A stretch of 64,000 bases of DNA from Phascolarctobacterium sp. (GCF_030531065.1 NZ_JAUNOQ010000003.1:124001-188000), one strand, 5' to 3'. Numbered from the stretch's first letter, positions 16,389 to 27,053 are shown. Numbers and translations are program-made. The notes: a model not told the origin generated them from the sequence alone.

Positions 16389-17126
16389 TCAGCTGTTTTT
16401 AGAGTCCTTGCCCTTAAAGCGGTCATAAGGGTCAATAGCCAGAAGCCCGCTGTAAACGGTTCGCAAATCGGTGATATCGCCCTTGCTGATAATATACTTT
16501 TCCAGCTTGCGTTTAACGCGCTGCAAAGCGTTGTCTATGGACTTGATGTGCCGGTCAAGCTCCACGGCAATTTCCTGATAGGATTTACCGTCCAAATAGC
16601 TCATCAGCACTTTCCATTCCAGATCGCTGAGAATATTATTCATTTTATTTTCAATATCGCTGAATTCCTCCCTGCTGATGACCATATCTTCGGGATTGGC
16701 TACGCGCACGCCGCTGATAATATCCAGCAGAGTACGGTCGCTGTCCTCCTCGTAAATAGGCTTATTAAGCGAAACGTAAGAGTTCAGCGGAATGTGCTTT
16801 TGCCGGGTTGCCGTTTTAATAGCGGTAATAATCTGCCTGGTCACGCACAGCTCCGCAAAGGCGCGGAAGGACGCCTGCTTATCTCCGCGGAAGTCGCGGA
16901 TGGCCTTATAAAGGCCGATCATGCCCTCCTGAATAATATCCTCCCGCTCTGCGCCGATTAAAAAATAGCTGCGCGCCTTGGCTCTGACAAAGTTTCTGTA
17001 TTTATGCAGCAAATACTCCTGCGCCAGTACATTATCGTTAAGCTGGGCATCTAAAACGATTTCCTCATCCTGCTTATCAGCAAAAGCTTCATAAGGATCG
17101 TTTTTCTTTTCCGTATCTGTGGTCAT
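16389..17126 (-). CDS. sigH: RNA polymerase sigma factor, SigH (Spo0H) type
   Basis: A 245-residue sigma-70 family factor. Region 2 shows YLLHKYRNFVRAKARSYFL and EDIIQEGMIGLYKAIRDF; region 4 shows LSYLDGKSYQEIAVELDRH-like spacing (VLMSYLDGKSYQEIAVELD) followed by an RVKRKLEKYI helix. In Bacillus and Clostridia SigH directs early sporulation and stationary-phase genes. Its position after rlmB and yacP and before the secE-nusG block is the conserved Firmicutes order, although pfkA, a BrxF-like gene and uppP now separate the two blocks. Confidence 0.9.
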   Translation of the reverse strand: MTTDTEKKNDPYEAFADKQDEEIVLDAQLNDNVLAQEYLLHKYRNFVRAKARSYFLIGAEREDIIQEGMIGLYKAIRDFRGDKQASFRAFAELCVTRQIITAIKTATRQKHIPLNSYVSLNKPIYEEDSDRTLLDIISGVRVANPEDMVISREEFSDIENKMNNILSDLEWKVLMSYLDGKSYQEIAVELDRHIKSIDNALQRVKRKLEKYIISKGDITDLRTVYSGLLAIDPYDRFKGKDSKNS

Positions 17127-17198
17127 AAACTACATTTCCTCCGTATGGGTCTTCTAAAAAATAATACTTTTTTATTATATCCTGTATAGCCCGCGCCG

Positions 17199-17723
17199 TC
17201 AACTTTTGCGGCGGCGTAATTTTTCCAGATGCTCCAGCACATGTCCGTTAATGCGTCCGCCAAGCTCGTTGCGGTTCAGCGCGCGGTCCGGCACGCGCAA
17301 GCGGGCGGCTATTTCTTTTTTTGCCTTCAGATAATCCTCGTGGAATTCTCTGGAGGAAATGCGATACGCTCCGGCGCCCAAAATATTTATCTGCTCGGCA
17401 TAATCGCTGGTCACGACAAAAACCTTGGCCTTGCCAACGCCCCGTCCCAGCTCGTAGGCCCGCCGTTCAATCCACGAATCCGCGGTTTCGCCCTCGCTGG
17501 TATAAACCACCTGAATGCCGTGTACCGTTTCCACAGCGGCAGCTCCGACAACCTCCTGCGCGTCGAAAACCACGATAGCACGATAGCCTTTAAAGGCCGC
17601 GTACTCCGATACTCCGGCGATTAACAGCTCGCGGGCATGCTCCAGGCTCGTTTGCCGCAGCCGGGCAAATTCCTTCCAGGCGTTGATTACATTATAACCG
17701 TCCACAATCAGGTATTCGCCCAT
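17199..17723 (-). CDS. YacP/Rae1 family NYN-domain ribonuclease
   Basis: A 174-residue NYN (PIN-like) protein: EYLIVDGYNVINAW at the N-terminus and DAQEV, AYELGRG and VVTSDYAEQ bearing acidic metal ligands. The Bacillus homologue Rae1 cleaves mRNA in the ribosomal A site. It lies ten bases after rlmB, as in Bacillus. The C-terminus is rich in Arg and Lys. Confidence 0.9.
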   Translation of the reverse strand: MGEYLIVDGYNVINAWKEFARLRQTSLEHARELLIAGVSEYAAFKGYRAIVVFDAQEVVGAAAVETVHGIQVVYTSEGETADSWIERRAYELGRGVGKAKVFVVTSDYAEQINILGAGAYRISSREFHEDYLKAKKEIAARLRVPDRALNRNELGGRINGHVLEHLEKLRRRKS

Positions 17724-17733
17724 GCTTCACACC

Positions 17734-18483
17734 TCACTGAAACAAACGGCGCTGGCGCACAACCTCGTACATCAGTACCGCGCCTGCATTGGAAGCGTTC
17801 AGAGAATTGACGCCGCCGTTCATAGGAATGCTGACGATATCGTCGCACTTTTGCTTAACCAGACGGCCAAGGCCCTTGCCCTCGGCGCCAATGACCAAAA
17901 CAATCGGCCCCGTCATATTGGCGGCGTAAAAATCCACGCCGTCCATATCGGCGCCGACAACCCAACAGCCCCGCTGCTTCAATTCGTCGATAGCCTGGGC
18001 AATATTGCCGATTTGCACCACCGGCACATACTCCACCGCCCCGGCGGAAATCTTAGCCACCGCCGCGTTTAACGGACAGCTGCGGCGGCGCGGCAGCAAA
18101 ACCCCATGCACTCCGGCAGCATCGGCAGTACGCAGCAGCGCGCCTACATTCTGCGGGTCCTGCAGCTCGTCCAGCAGCAGCAGAAATGGCGGCTCGTCCT
18201 TGGCCGCAGCCTTGGCGAAAACATCGTCCAGGCTTTGAAAGGCGATAGGAGCAGCCAAAGCGACGGCTCCCTGGTGCCGCAGTCCCGGCGCCAGCTTATC
18301 CAACCTTTCAGCCTTAACTATTTCCACGGGCACGCCCTTATTTTTCGCAGCGGCAACCAGCTCGCCCAGACTACCGCCGCGCGCGCCCTCCTGTATTAAA
18401 ATTTTATTGATAGAACGCTGCCCCCGCAGCGCTTCGGACACAGCGTTACGGCCGGCAATCACGTCGCTTGCTTGCTGAGTCAT
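17734..18483 (-). CDS. rlmB: 23S rRNA (guanosine-2'-O-)-methyltransferase RlmB
   Basis: SpoU-type TrmH family methyltransferase, 249 residues. N-terminal substrate-binding domain (VIAGRNAVSEALRGQRSINK) and the knotted C-terminal domain with LDELQDPQNVGALLRTADAA, VLVIGAEGKGLGRLVKQKCD and SIPMNGGVNSLNASNAGAV. It modifies G2251 of 23S rRNA. Co-transcribed with thyX 13 bases upstream. Confidence 0.95.
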   Translation of the reverse strand: MTQQASDVIAGRNAVSEALRGQRSINKILIQEGARGGSLGELVAAAKNKGVPVEIVKAERLDKLAPGLRHQGAVALAAPIAFQSLDDVFAKAAAKDEPPFLLLLDELQDPQNVGALLRTADAAGVHGVLLPRRRSCPLNAAVAKISAGAVEYVPVVQIGNIAQAIDELKQRGCWVVGADMDGVDFYAANMTGPIVLVIGAEGKGLGRLVKQKCDDIVSIPMNGGVNSLNASNAGAVLMYEVVRQRRLFQ

Positions 18484-18496
18484 AGCCTGTCCTCCC

Positions 18497-19204
18497 TTAT
18501 TTCGCAGCCTGCGCTTTAGCCCGCTGCGCTAAAATAGCCTGCAATCTGCCGCAGGACATAGCGCCCTCGTGGCACACGCCCTCGGATACGCAGGTAGGCC
18601 CTGCGTTTTCAAAAATCACCGGCGCAACCTTCTGGCATTCGGCCAGCATTTTATTGGCCAACGCTCTTATTTCCCATTGAGCGCGGGTGCAGCAGCGCAG
18701 GCTGAAAAAGTTCAGCAAGGAACGGGCGTTAAAGGTGCAGACAATCTTGGTTTCCGTTGCGTTCGGCAGAATGTAACGAGCGTCCTCCGCCGGAATCCCT
18801 GCTTCGGTAAACTCATTGTACAAGGACTGGATTTCCTCCATCAGCGCGGCAAATTTAGCCTGCGCTTCAGCGTTAGCGGCAATAGAAGGCGGCAGAATAG
18901 TTTCAAAGGCATGCTCCTTCACATAGCGCTGGGATTGCTGGGAATAGGAGGCAATGCGGTGGCGCACCAGTTGGTGGGTCAGCACGCGGGACACGCCTTC
19001 AATCGCAAAGGTGAAGGTTACATGCTCCAGCGTGGATAAATGCCCCATGCTGACTAACTTGCGTACCAAATTAGCAGCCTGCTCGTCGCTGATGCGTTCC
19101 TCCAGCTGCGCAGCGCCAATAGGCGAATAACACAAACGAGCGCTCATGGCTACCGTGCGCTCCGGTTCCGGCGTATGACGTACCAATTTTACATGCATAT
19201 TCAT
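18497..19204 (-). CDS. thyX: FAD-dependent thymidylate synthase ThyX
   Basis: ThyX, about 235 residues, with the signature [15 protein letters not shown]. It makes dTMP from dUMP with reduced flavin and methylene-tetrahydrofolate, replacing ThyA. Start at ATG 19204: AAGGAGG is seven bases upstream, and the first codon of the longer frame is a TTG inside that spacing. It sits between mrnC and rlmB, where Bacillus has no thyX. Confidence 0.95.
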   Translation of the reverse strand: MNMHVKLVRHTPEPERTVAMSARLCYSPIGAAQLEERISDEQAANLVRKLVSMGHLSTLEHVTFTFAIEGVSRVLTHQLVRHRIASYSQQSQRYVKEHAFETILPPSIAANAEAQAKFAALMEEIQSLYNEFTEAGIPAEDARYILPNATETKIVCTFNARSLLNFFSLRCCTRAQWEIRALANKMLAECQKVAPVIFENAGPTCVSEGVCHEGAMSCGRLQAILAQRAKAQAAK

Positions 19205-19206
19205 CT

Positions 19207-19680
19207 TCAAACCTCCTTCTTTGCAGCTGCCTGCATCTTTCCCGTAATGATAACGAAGGACTCGTCCAACAGCTCGTGCAGGCGCTGCTCCCGCTCCTCC
19301 AAAAACAAATAGCCAAGCAACGCCTCAAAGGCCGTAGCCATTCTGTATTCATAAACGGAAGCGCTTTTCGGCACCTGGGATTTAGCGTTGCGCCCACGGC
19401 GGAAAACAGCCTCCTCCTCCGGCGTCAGCCCGGCCTTCAGCTCCGTCATCGCCTGGCATTGATAAACAGCCGACACCATTTTAGCGCCCAGGTCATTTAC
19501 GATACGCACATGACTGGACACAGGCAAAAGACGCAGCCGAATATACATAGAAAAAACCACGTCGCCGATATATGCCAACAAAATAGGGTTCAGCTGTTTG
19601 GCAGCAGGAAAGTCTGCGCCGGCCGCTTTACAAGCAGCCAGCGCATGTTCCTTTAATATTTGATATTGTGCAAATTTCAT
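19207..19680 (-). CDS. mrnC: Mini-ribonuclease III
   Basis: 157 residues, an RNase III catalytic domain with no double-stranded RNA-binding domain. Active-site blocks [15 protein letters not shown] and [15 protein letters not shown] are intact. It matures 23S rRNA ends in Firmicutes. Its start overlaps the cysS stop (ATGA). Confidence 0.94.
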   Translation of the reverse strand: MKFAQYQILKEHALAACKAAGADFPAAKQLNPILLAYIGDVVFSMYIRLRLLPVSSHVRIVNDLGAKMVSAVYQCQAMTELKAGLTPEEEAVFRRGRNAKSQVPKSASVYEYRMATAFEALLGYLFLEEREQRLHELLDESFVIITGKMQAAAKKEV

Positions 19681-21122
19681 TGTTTAGACCATTTTACGCC
19701 TTGCGGAGTATCCTGCAAAACAATGCCGACAGCGCCCAGTTTATTGCGCAGCTCGTCGGCCAAAGCGTAATTCTTAGCCTTGCGGGCCTCCTGACGCATA
19801 CTAATCAGCAGCTCTACCAGCTCGGCTTCCTTGCTGTCGTCCGCAGCGGCTTCCGCCGGAGCGGCAGTCTTTTCCAATACGCCGATGATGGAGCACATTT
19901 CGCTGAATACCTCGTCCAGCATAGCGACCAGCTTGCCGTCCGGCTTAGCGGCGGCGTCGGTAATCGCTTTATGATAGATATTGATTTCCTTAGCCAGCGC
20001 AAACATATGGCTGATAGCCAGCGCCGTGTTAAAGTCGTCGCGCATAGCCTCCATAAAGGCTTCGCGCAGCTCGCGGGCTTTAGCACGCAGCTCCAGACTT
20101 GCTTCCGTAGGCCCGGCGCTCATCATGGCTGCCAGCTCGCCCAGGGTTTCCTGAGCCTGACGCAGACGGGCCAGACTCTTCTGCGCTTCCGTCAGACGGG
20201 CGTCGCTGAAGTCCAGGGGGCTGCGATAGTGGGTCGATACGATGAAGAAGCGCAAGGTTTCCGGGTCGTAATGCTCTAAAATATCGATAACCATGAAGAA
20301 ATTGCCAAGGGATTTGGACATTTTTTCTTCATTTACGGTAATAAAGCCGTTATGCAGCCAGTAATGCACAAAAGGATGGCAGCCGGTGCAGCCCTCGGAT
20401 TGCGCGATTTCGTTTTCATGGTGCGGGAAGATAAGGTCGCTGCCGCCGCCATGGAAATCGAAGGATTCTCCCAAATACTTCATGCTCATGGTCGAGCATT
20501 CGATATGCCAGCCAGGACGGCCTTTGCCCCAGGGGCTGTCCCAGGAGGGTTCGCCCGGCTTAGCCGATTTCCACAAAGCGAAATCCATGGGATTACGCTT
20601 GCGGTCGTCCACATCTACGCGCGCGCCAGCCAGCATATCCTCCAGATTGCGTCCGGACAGCTGGCCGTAATATTTGAATTTTTCCACGCTGTAGAAAACG
20701 TCGCCGTCCACAACGTAGGCATAGCCGTTATCGATTAAGGTTTGTACTGTTTGAATAATATCCTCGATATGCTCGGATACGCGGGGATAAACGTGGGCGC
20801 GGCGCACGTTGAGCTTATCCATTACCTCAAAATAAGAATCGATGTAACGGTTGCAGATATCGTACCACTGCACGCCCTCTTTATTGGCAGTATTGATGAT
20901 TTTGTCGTCTACATCGGTAAAGTTCTGCACATGCGTAACGTCGTAGCCCTCATGCTCCAAAAAACGGCGGATAACGTCCCAGGTAACAAAGGGACGGGCA
21001 TTGCCGACATGGGGATGGTTATAGGGCGTTACGCCGCACACATAAATATTAGCCTTTCCCGGATGGATGGGGATAAATTCTTCTTTCTGCTTCGTCAATG
21101 TATTATAAACTTTAATAGACAT
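19677..21122 (-). CDS. cysS: Cysteinyl-tRNA synthetase
   Basis: CysRS, 481 residues, class I. HIGH-like motif [11 protein letters not shown], zinc site cysteine in CGVTPYN and [14 protein letters not shown], and [10 protein letters not shown]-terminal anticodon-binding helices. Overlaps mrnC by four bases. No T-box leader is visible in the 27 bases upstream. Confidence 0.98.
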   Translation of the reverse strand: MSIKVYNTLTKQKEEFIPIHPGKANIYVCGVTPYNHPHVGNARPFVTWDVIRRFLEHEGYDVTHVQNFTDVDDKIINTANKEGVQWYDICNRYIDSYFEVMDKLNVRRAHVYPRVSEHIEDIIQTVQTLIDNGYAYVVDGDVFYSVEKFKYYGQLSGRNLEDMLAGARVDVDDRKRNPMDFALWKSAKPGEPSWDSPWGKGRPGWHIECSTMSMKYLGESFDFHGGGSDLIFPHHENEIAQSEGCTGCHPFVHYWLHNGFITVNEEKMSKSLGNFFMVIDILEHYDPETLRFFIVSTHYRSPLDFSDARLTEAQKSLARLRQAQETLGELAAMMSAGPTEASLELRAKARELREAFMEAMRDDFNTALAISHMFALAKEINIYHKAITDAAAKPDGKLVAMLDEVFSEMCSIIGVLEKTAAPAEAAADDSKEAELVELLISMRQEARKAKNYALADELRNKLGAVGIVLQDTPQGVKWSKQ

Positions 21123-21149
21123 TGTGCATCTCCTTCTGTCGCGCTCAGC

Positions 21150-22625
21150 TTACAGCGTTACGCCGGCCTTCGCCATGCTGGCTTTAATTCTCCCGGCAGT
21201 ACGCTCTGCGCCCAGCAGCGGCACCATAGCCGCCAGCTCCGGGCCGTGCTGGTTGCCGGTCAAGGCCACGCGGATAGGCATGAATACGTCCTTGCCCTTA
21301 AGCTTGGTAGCCTTTTGAATCTGCTTAAACAGCGCCTTAACGCTGGCGTTATCCAAAGCTTCAACTTTAGGCAGCTCCTCCAGCAGCATATTGATGACTA
21401 CCGGTACGTTTTCGCCCTTCAGAACAGCTTCCGCTTCTTCGTTTTCAAAAGCAAATTCGTCGTTAAAATACATTTCCACACAAGCGGGAATCTGAGCGGC
21501 ATAGGAAACATGCTCCTGCGCCGTTGCCACTACCCTGCGCAGCCAGACCAGCTTCTCGCCCGTTTCTTCGCCCGTCATATAGCCTGCGGCTATCATATGG
21601 GGCTTAGCGCAGTCGAAGAAAGCGTCTGCGTCCAGCTGACGCATATAATGCTGATTGATCCAGTTCAGCTTGTCGATATCGAAAACTGCGGGGTTTTTAG
21701 CCACGCGGTCCATGGAAAATTCCTTGATCAGCTCATCCATGCTGAAAATTTCCTGCTCGCTGTTAGGAGCCCAGCCAAGCAGAGCCAGGAAATTATTGAT
21801 AGCGGCCGGCAGATAACCCAGCTGCCGATATTGGTCCACGCTGGTAGCGCCGTGGCGCTTGCTCATCTTGGTATGGTCCTTGCCCAAAATCAGGGAAATA
21901 TGCCCAAAGGTCGGCTGCTTAAAGCCCAGCGCGTCATAAATCAGGCATTGGCGCGGCGTATTGGATAAATGCTCCTCGGCGCGGATAACATGAGTAATGT
22001 GCATCAAAGCGTCGTCGATAACTACGGCGTAGTTATAAGTCGGGATACCGTCGGACTTTACAATAACGAAATCGCCGATATTATTGGAATCGAAAACTAC
22101 GTCGCCGCGTACCATATCGCGTACTAAAATCTGCTTATCGGCAGGTACGCGAAAGCGCACCGTGGGCTTACGGCCCTCGGCCTCGTACTTAGCGACCTGC
22201 TCCGGCGTTAAATGGCGGCATTTGCCCATGTAACGCGGCATTTTGCCTTCTTTAATCAAGGACTGGCGTTCTTCCTCCAGCTCCTCGTCGGTACAATAGC
22301 AATAATAAGCCTTGCCTTCCGCCAGCAGCTTATCCGTATATTTTTTATACAGCTCCAGGCGCTCCATTTGATGGTAAGGGCCGTTGGGGCCGCCCACGTC
22401 GACGCCTTCATCCCAATCCATACCCAGCCATTTTAACGCAGCCTTAATATTTTCCTCGGATTCCGGCGTGGAACGCTCACGGTCAGTATCCTCGATACGC
22501 AAAATCAGCTTGCCGCCAGTCTTACGGGCCAGCAGCCAGTTAAACAGAGCGCTGCGGGCGCCGCCGATATGGAACGGACCCGTTGGGCTCGGTGCAAAGC
22601 GAACTCTTACTTCATCACTACACAT
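21150..22625 (-). CDS. gltX: Glutamyl-tRNA synthetase
   Basis: GluRS, 491 residues. HIGH-type APSPTGPFHIGGARSALFN and KMSKRHG motifs; the CYCTDEELEEER insert resembles the zinc-binding region. Start at ATG 22625 behind GGAGGGAG; the longer frame begins with a TTG within that site. Many Firmicutes use such an enzyme to charge tRNA-Gln as well, followed by amidation. Confidence 0.96.
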   Translation of the reverse strand: MCSDEVRVRFAPSPTGPFHIGGARSALFNWLLARKTGGKLILRIEDTDRERSTPESEENIKAALKWLGMDWDEGVDVGGPNGPYHQMERLELYKKYTDKLLAEGKAYYCYCTDEELEEERQSLIKEGKMPRYMGKCRHLTPEQVAKYEAEGRKPTVRFRVPADKQILVRDMVRGDVVFDSNNIGDFVIVKSDGIPTYNYAVVIDDALMHITHVIRAEEHLSNTPRQCLIYDALGFKQPTFGHISLILGKDHTKMSKRHGATSVDQYRQLGYLPAAINNFLALLGWAPNSEQEIFSMDELIKEFSMDRVAKNPAVFDIDKLNWINQHYMRQLDADAFFDCAKPHMIAAGYMTGEETGEKLVWLRRVVATAQEHVSYAAQIPACVEMYFNDEFAFENEEAEAVLKGENVPVVINMLLEELPKVEALDNASVKALFKQIQKATKLKGKDVFMPIRVALTGNQHGPELAAMVPLLGAERTAGRIKASMAKAGVTL

Positions 22626-22737
22626 CTTTAAATCTCCCTCCAAATTTATAGCTCACTGCTAACAGTTTACTTTATAAGCTTCAGTAGAATTATACCATAC
22701 TATGGCTTCTTTAGCCAATTTATATCGAAAAAGTATC

Positions 22738-23241
22738 TTAAATTGCGCTGATAATAGAGGCCACCGCTTCGGCAGCCATGCCCTCGCCGCGTCCCGCAAA
22801 GCCCAGCTTTTCGGTAGTCGTGGCTTTGATATTCACCGCGGCCTCCTCCACCTCCAAAACCGCCGCCACATTGGCCCGCATCTGCGGGATATAGCCAGCC
22901 AGCTTGGGACGCTGGGCGATAATCGTCACGTCCACATTATTAACGCGCCAGCCCCGCTGCGTCAGCAGCTCCTTAACATGCGCCGTCAGCTTCATGCTGT
23001 CGGCCCCCTTGAAGCGCTCGTCCGTATCGGGAAAATGCTTGCCGATATCGCCTAAAGCGGCAGCTCCCAGCAGCGCGTCCATCAAAGCGTGCAAAGCCAC
23101 GTCCGCATCGCTGTGGCCCAAAAGCCCCAGCTCGTAGGGAATTCCCACGCCGCATAAAATCAGCTTGCGTCCTTCCGTCAGTTTATGCACATCATAGCCG
23201 CAGCCTATACGCAGCTGCGGCAGGCTATTCTTCTTTTCCAT
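22738..23241 (-). CDS. ispF: 2-C-methyl-D-erythritol 2,4-cyclodiphosphate synthase
   Basis: IspF, 167 residues. Zinc ligands in GCGYDVHKL and the signature [20 protein letters not shown]. Fifth step of the MEP isoprenoid pathway. Its start lies 17 bases inside the end of ispD. Confidence 0.97.
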   Translation of the reverse strand: MEKKNSLPQLRIGCGYDVHKLTEGRKLILCGVGIPYELGLLGHSDADVALHALMDALLGAAALGDIGKHFPDTDERFKGADSMKLTAHVKELLTQRGWRVNNVDVTIIAQRPKLAGYIPQMRANVAAVLEVEEAAVNIKATTTEKLGFAGRGEGMAAEAVASIISAI

Positions 23242-23947
23242 ACTCCCGCTCCTGTCGCGCCAGCAGATATTCGGCCAAAGCCAAATCCTCCGGCGTAGTT
23301 ATTTTAATATTTTCGTAACGGCCCTCCGCTACTACCACCTTATGTCCCAGCAGCTCCACTACCGAAGCGTCGTCCGTTACGGCGGCAGGGTGAGCTGCCA
23401 GATAGGCATAAGCTCTTTTCAGCAGATTGGCTGCAAAAATCTGCGGCGTCTGCACTGCCTGCAGGGTACTGCGCGCCGGCGTAGCTATTACCTGCCCGTC
23501 GGCGTCGACCACTTTAATGGTGTTTTTCACGGGCACTGCAGCGATAGCCGCGCCATAAAGCATAGCTGCCGCTAAAGTACGGGCGAAAACCTCGCGCCCG
23601 GCAAAGGGACGCGCCCCGTCGTGAACGGCGATATAACCCGCGGTCTCCGGAACAACGGCCAAAGCGTTGGCTACGCTGTCCTGGCGTTCCTTTCCGCCTG
23701 CTACTACCTGGAACGGCAACTCAGGGAAATATTCCGCCCGGTACCTTGCCAGTAAAGAACGCCCTTCCTCGACCTCATCCGCTGCCAATACCACCACCGC
23801 CCGCTCTACCAGCCCGGTACGCTCCAGCATCCGCAGGCAATGTGCTAAAAGCGGCGCGCCCCGCAGCATAGCAAAGGCCTTATTAAACCCTAGGCCCAAA
23901 CGCCTGCCCGCTCCTGCCGCAGGTACAATGGCAATTACTTTTTCCAT
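23225..23947 (-). CDS. ispD: 2-C-methyl-D-erythritol 4-phosphate cytidylyltransferase
   Basis: IspD, 240 residues. CTP-binding loop [20 protein letters not shown], then VHDGARPF and VTDDASVVE. Third step of the MEP pathway. Overlaps ispF, so the two are translationally coupled. Confidence 0.96.
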   Translation of the reverse strand: MEKVIAIVPAAGAGRRLGLGFNKAFAMLRGAPLLAHCLRMLERTGLVERAVVVLAADEVEEGRSLLARYRAEYFPELPFQVVAGGKERQDSVANALAVVPETAGYIAVHDGARPFAGREVFARTLAAAMLYGAAIAAVPVKNTIKVVDADGQVIATPARSTLQAVQTPQIFAANLLKRAYAYLAAHPAAVTDDASVVELLGHKVVVAEGRYENIKITTPEDLALAEYLLARQEREYGKEE

Positions 23948-23969
23948 CGCTTTCCTCCCATATTAAACT

Positions 23970-24000
23970 ACAGACTGAGACAGGGCCTGCCTCAGTCTGT
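23970..24000 (-). terminator. Hairpin between yacL and ispD
   Basis: ACAGACTGAG / CTCAGTCTGT form a perfect ten-base-pair stem on the minus strand. Only AGTTTAA follows, so termination may be partial. Confidence 0.55.
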
Positions 24001-24016
24001 AAAATCAGCTATGCTA

Positions 24017-25153
24017 TTAATATTTAGCCTTGGCAAAAATCATGCGCCCCGCAGCTGTTTGCAGCACAGAAGTCACTACTATGGCTATACTGCTGCCGAT
24101 ACCGCGGCGGCCGTTTTCCACTACGATCATAGTGCCGTCGTCCAAATAAGCCACGGCCTGATTAGGCTCCTTGCCTTCCTTAACCAAATAAACAGTCATT
24201 TCTTCACCGGCAATAACCACAGGCTTAATAGCGTTAGCCAGCTCGTTGATATTCAGCACCTTAATGCCCTGAATACCGGCGACCTTATTCAAATTGTAGT
24301 CATTAGTAATAATATCCGCGTTGGCCTGCTTGGCCAGGCGCACCAGCTTGGCGTCTACCTCGCTTAAATCATCATAATCGTTATCCACTACCAGCAGCTG
24401 GTCCTTATAGCTTATCTGTAAATCCTGCACCAAATCCAGGCCGCGCCGGCCCTTGGCGCGTTTGAGGCTGTCGGCAGAATCAGACAGCTTCTGCAGCTCC
24501 TCCAGCACAAAATTAGGCACGACTAGCTTACCGTCCAAAAAGCCTGCGGACATAATATCCATAATGCGCCCGTCGATAATTACGCTGGTATCCAGCAGCT
24601 TATTACTGCTGTACAGGCGGTCGCCCAGCGGGCCGTCCAAAACATTATCGTTTTTCGCCGCTTCCAGCTTAGCCGTCCTGCGGCTGGGAATGCGGTTAAA
24701 AAATTCAACTATATCGTTATGCTTGCGCAAAGCCAGCTTAGCGCCTACCACAGCCAATATCAGGCTAAGGAAAATCGGTATATACGGCCCTATAATAGGC
24801 AGACGGGAAAAGGGCCCGCCTATCAGATTGGCCAGAATCAGGCCGATGCCAATGCCAAAAATCATTACCAGGATATCGCTGGTAGGAATACGCGACAAGT
24901 TGACAGTTAAACGCTCGGCATAATTAAAAATGCCGTTAGTGACAAAGGGCGCCAGCACCAACGCCAGCCAGCCGAAAACAAAGAACCCCGGCAATACTAA
25001 AATGATGTTGGCAAAGGTTATACCAAAGACACCGTTGTCATGCAGATCGTAGCCCAAATATTCCGACATGAAGGGTAAAGAATAATCTGTAAGTATGAGT
25101 CCGGTAATAATAATAATCAAAGAAATAGTCAGGCTAACCAATTTTTTTAACAT
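24017..25153 (-). CDS. YacL-like PIN/TRAM domain membrane protein
   Basis: 378 residues. Four N-terminal membrane helices (to about 145), a PIN nuclease-like domain (LLDTSVIIDGRIMDIMSAGF, then NADIITNDYNLNKVA) and a C-terminal TRAM-like domain (VIAGEEMTVYLVKEGKEPNQ). Homologues (YacL in Bacillus) sit between disA/carD-type genes and ispD, as here. RNase function is inferred from the fold. Confidence 0.9.
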   Translation of the reverse strand: MLKKLVSLTISLIIIITGLILTDYSLPFMSEYLGYDLHDNGVFGITFANIILVLPGFFVFGWLALVLAPFVTNGIFNYAERLTVNLSRIPTSDILVMIFGIGIGLILANLIGGPFSRLPIIGPYIPIFLSLILAVVGAKLALRKHNDIVEFFNRIPSRRTAKLEAAKNDNVLDGPLGDRLYSSNKLLDTSVIIDGRIMDIMSAGFLDGKLVVPNFVLEELQKLSDSADSLKRAKGRRGLDLVQDLQISYKDQLLVVDNDYDDLSEVDAKLVRLAKQANADIITNDYNLNKVAGIQGIKVLNINELANAIKPVVIAGEEMTVYLVKEGKEPNQAVAYLDDGTMIVVENGRRGIGSSIAIVVTSVLQTAAGRMIFAKAKY

Positions 25154-25298
25154 TACGCCACCTCCTTTCCTGCAAAAATAGATACAACACTGCTATTTAA
25201 TATTGTACCAATTATATGATACAGCGAATAAAGTTAAAAAACAAGTAACTAATCCCACTAAATATGTCAGCTTTGTAAAATAGTTATAGCTATTCGGT

Positions 25299-25374
25299 AA
25301 CAAAAAGCAGGCAGTCCATACCGGCACAATCCTGCATACGTCCGCTGCAGGACCGGCCAGCGCAAAACTGCCTG
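25299..25374 (-). terminator. Terminator after the CarD-like gene
   Basis: A long hairpin on the minus strand: CAGGCAGT ... ACTGCCTG with an inner TCCTGCA/TGCAGGA stem, followed by CTTTTTGTTA. It separates the CarD-like gene from yacL. Confidence 0.75.
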
Positions 25375-25410
25375 ACACAAAACCGCTATGCTATTATCTA
25401 AAGTAAAACT

Positions 25411-25896
25411 TTACTGGCAGCAGGTTTCCAGCCAGCTTCCAGCATTTTGAGCGTCAATATTGCGTATCAGCATAACCTCGCTCTGCAAAATCTGTCTGGT
25501 GCTGTGCAGCAGCCGCCTCTCGCCCACAGATATTTTTTTACTGCGCTCCAACAAAATCAGCAGCTTAAAAATTTTCGCTACCTCCACAACGCTGCCGCTC
25601 TTAATTTTTTCCATATATAACTGAAAGCGACGATTCCAAGAAATACTTTTGACTGCCTGTACATCCGGAACCTCGCGCAGAACATCCTGAATCAGCGCCA
25701 AAGTCTTTTCGTCGCCAATTTTGCGCAGCCCCAGCTTTTGCGCGCTGCTTACCGGTATCGCTATCGTCATGCTTTCAAAAAGCATCTGCAAAATATAATA
25801 ATCTATCCTCTTGCCATTTTGTTCCCGTTGCTCCACGCATTGAACAATAGCTCCGCCATGCAAAGGATACACCACACGGTCGCCCGCAGCAAACAT
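25411..25896 (-). CDS. CarD/CdnL family transcriptional regulator
   Basis: 161 residues. N-terminal CarD/TRCF RNA-polymerase-interacting domain (FAAGDRVVYPLHGGAIVQCV) and a helical C-terminal part (ISWNRRFQLYMEKIKSG). CarD proteins bind RNA polymerase beta and stabilise open complexes, often at rRNA promoters. I start at ATG 25896 because GGGAGGG precedes it; an ATG at 25911 would include that site. Confidence 0.88.
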   Translation of the reverse strand: MFAAGDRVVYPLHGGAIVQCVEQREQNGKRIDYYILQMLFESMTIAIPVSSAQKLGLRKIGDEKTLALIQDVLREVPDVQAVKSISWNRRFQLYMEKIKSGSVVEVAKIFKLLILLERSKKISVGERRLLHSTRQILQSEVMLIRNIDAQNAGSWLETCCQ

Positions 25897-26138
25897 TTTC
25901 CACCCTCCCATTTTAAAAAATTCCGTTGCTTATAAACCTTATGCATACATTTTATCACTGCCGTTTCAAATTGTCAAAAATTTATTATTTTATCACGCTC
26001 TTTTTTCTATGTCAATATATAAAAAGCCACTTTATTTAAATTCACATTTTTTGTACACTTCTTTAGCAGCTTTACTGCAAACGCCGCAGATTTAACAAAA
26101 AGTTTACTACTTGTACAAGCGGCGCTGCCACCAAGCCC

Positions 26139-26167
26139 TTGCAAAAAATAAGCTTTTCTTTCATAAT
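26139..26167 (+). promoter_or_regulatory. Predicted promoter of HAD gene
   Basis: TTGCAA, 17 bases, CATAAT, about 45 bases before the start codon. The rest of 25912-26211 holds no gene. Confidence 0.5.
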
Positions 26168-26211
26168 AGAATTGTAGAATAAAGATATTGAACAAGCAAA
26201 GGATGATAAAC

Positions 26212-27015
26212 ATGACTGAACAGGAACAAAATCTGCGCCTTTTAGAAGAATTGCGCGGCAAGCAGGGCTATATCTGCGACATGGACGGCGTTATCTACCA
26301 TGGCAACCGTCTGCTGCCGGGCGTTAAAGATTTTATCGACTGGCTTTATAAAAACGATAAACGCTTTCTATTTCTTACCAACTCCAGCGAACGCAGCCCC
26401 AAAGAATTGCAGCAAAAATTAGAGCGCATGGGCTTAGAGGTGGACGAAAGCCATTTCTACACCAGCTCTTTGGCCACCGCCAAATTCATCCACACGCAAT
26501 CCCCCGGAAGCAGCGCCTATGTCATAGGAGCGCCGGGCCTTGTAAACGCCTTGTACGACGTCGGCATTACGATGAATGACGTTAATCCCGATTACGTAGT
26601 AGTAGGAGAAACAAATTCTTACAATTACAATATGATCATCAAAGCCTGCCAGCTGATCAACCAGGGCGCACGGCTGATCGGTACCAATTCCGACCTCACC
26701 GGTCCTTCGGAATTCGGCGTTATTCCCTCCTGCCGCGCGCTGGTAGCTCCTATCGAACTGGCAACCGGCTGCCACGCCTACTATGTAGGCAAGCCCAACC
26801 CCCTGATGATGCGTACAGGCCTGCGCCTGCTGGACGTGCATTCCGAGGATGCGGCTATGATCGGCGACCGCATGGACACGGATATCGTGGCCGGTATGGA
26901 AAGCGGCCTCATGACCTGCCTGGTGCTCAGCGGCGTCAGCACGAGGGAAAATATCAAAGAATTTTCCTATCGTCCCTCTATTATATTGGAAGGCGTAAAT
27001 AAAATACCAGAATAA
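26212..27015 (+). CDS. HAD-superfamily hydrolase, NagD type
   Basis: About 267 residues, subclass IIA HAD phosphatase. Motif I DMDGVIYHGN, motif II FLTNSSERSP, motif III with GKPNPLMMRTGL and motif IV IGDRMDTDIVAGM. Such cytosolic enzymes hydrolyse nucleotide monophosphates or sugar/glycerol phosphates. Start at ATG 26212 with AAAGGA upstream; upstream codons of the frame begin with TTG. Followed by its own terminator. Confidence 0.92.
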   Translation: MTEQEQNLRLLEELRGKQGYICDMDGVIYHGNRLLPGVKDFIDWLYKNDKRFLFLTNSSERSPKELQQKLERMGLEVDESHFYTSSLATAKFIHTQSPGSSAYVIGAPGLVNALYDVGITMNDVNPDYVVVGETNSYNYNMIIKACQLINQGARLIGTNSDLTGPSEFGVIPSCRALVAPIELATGCHAYYVGKPNPLMMRTGLRLLDVHSEDAAMIGDRMDTDIVAGMESGLMTCLVLSGVSTRENIKEFSYRPSIILEGVNKIPE

Positions 27016-27021
27016 TCCAGA

Positions 27022-27053
27022 ACGGGCGCGGAGCGTATCTGCGCCCGTTTTTT
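27022..27053 (+). terminator. Terminator after HAD gene
   Basis: ACGGGCGC ... GCGCCCGT followed by TTTTTTC on the plus strand. Confidence 0.9.
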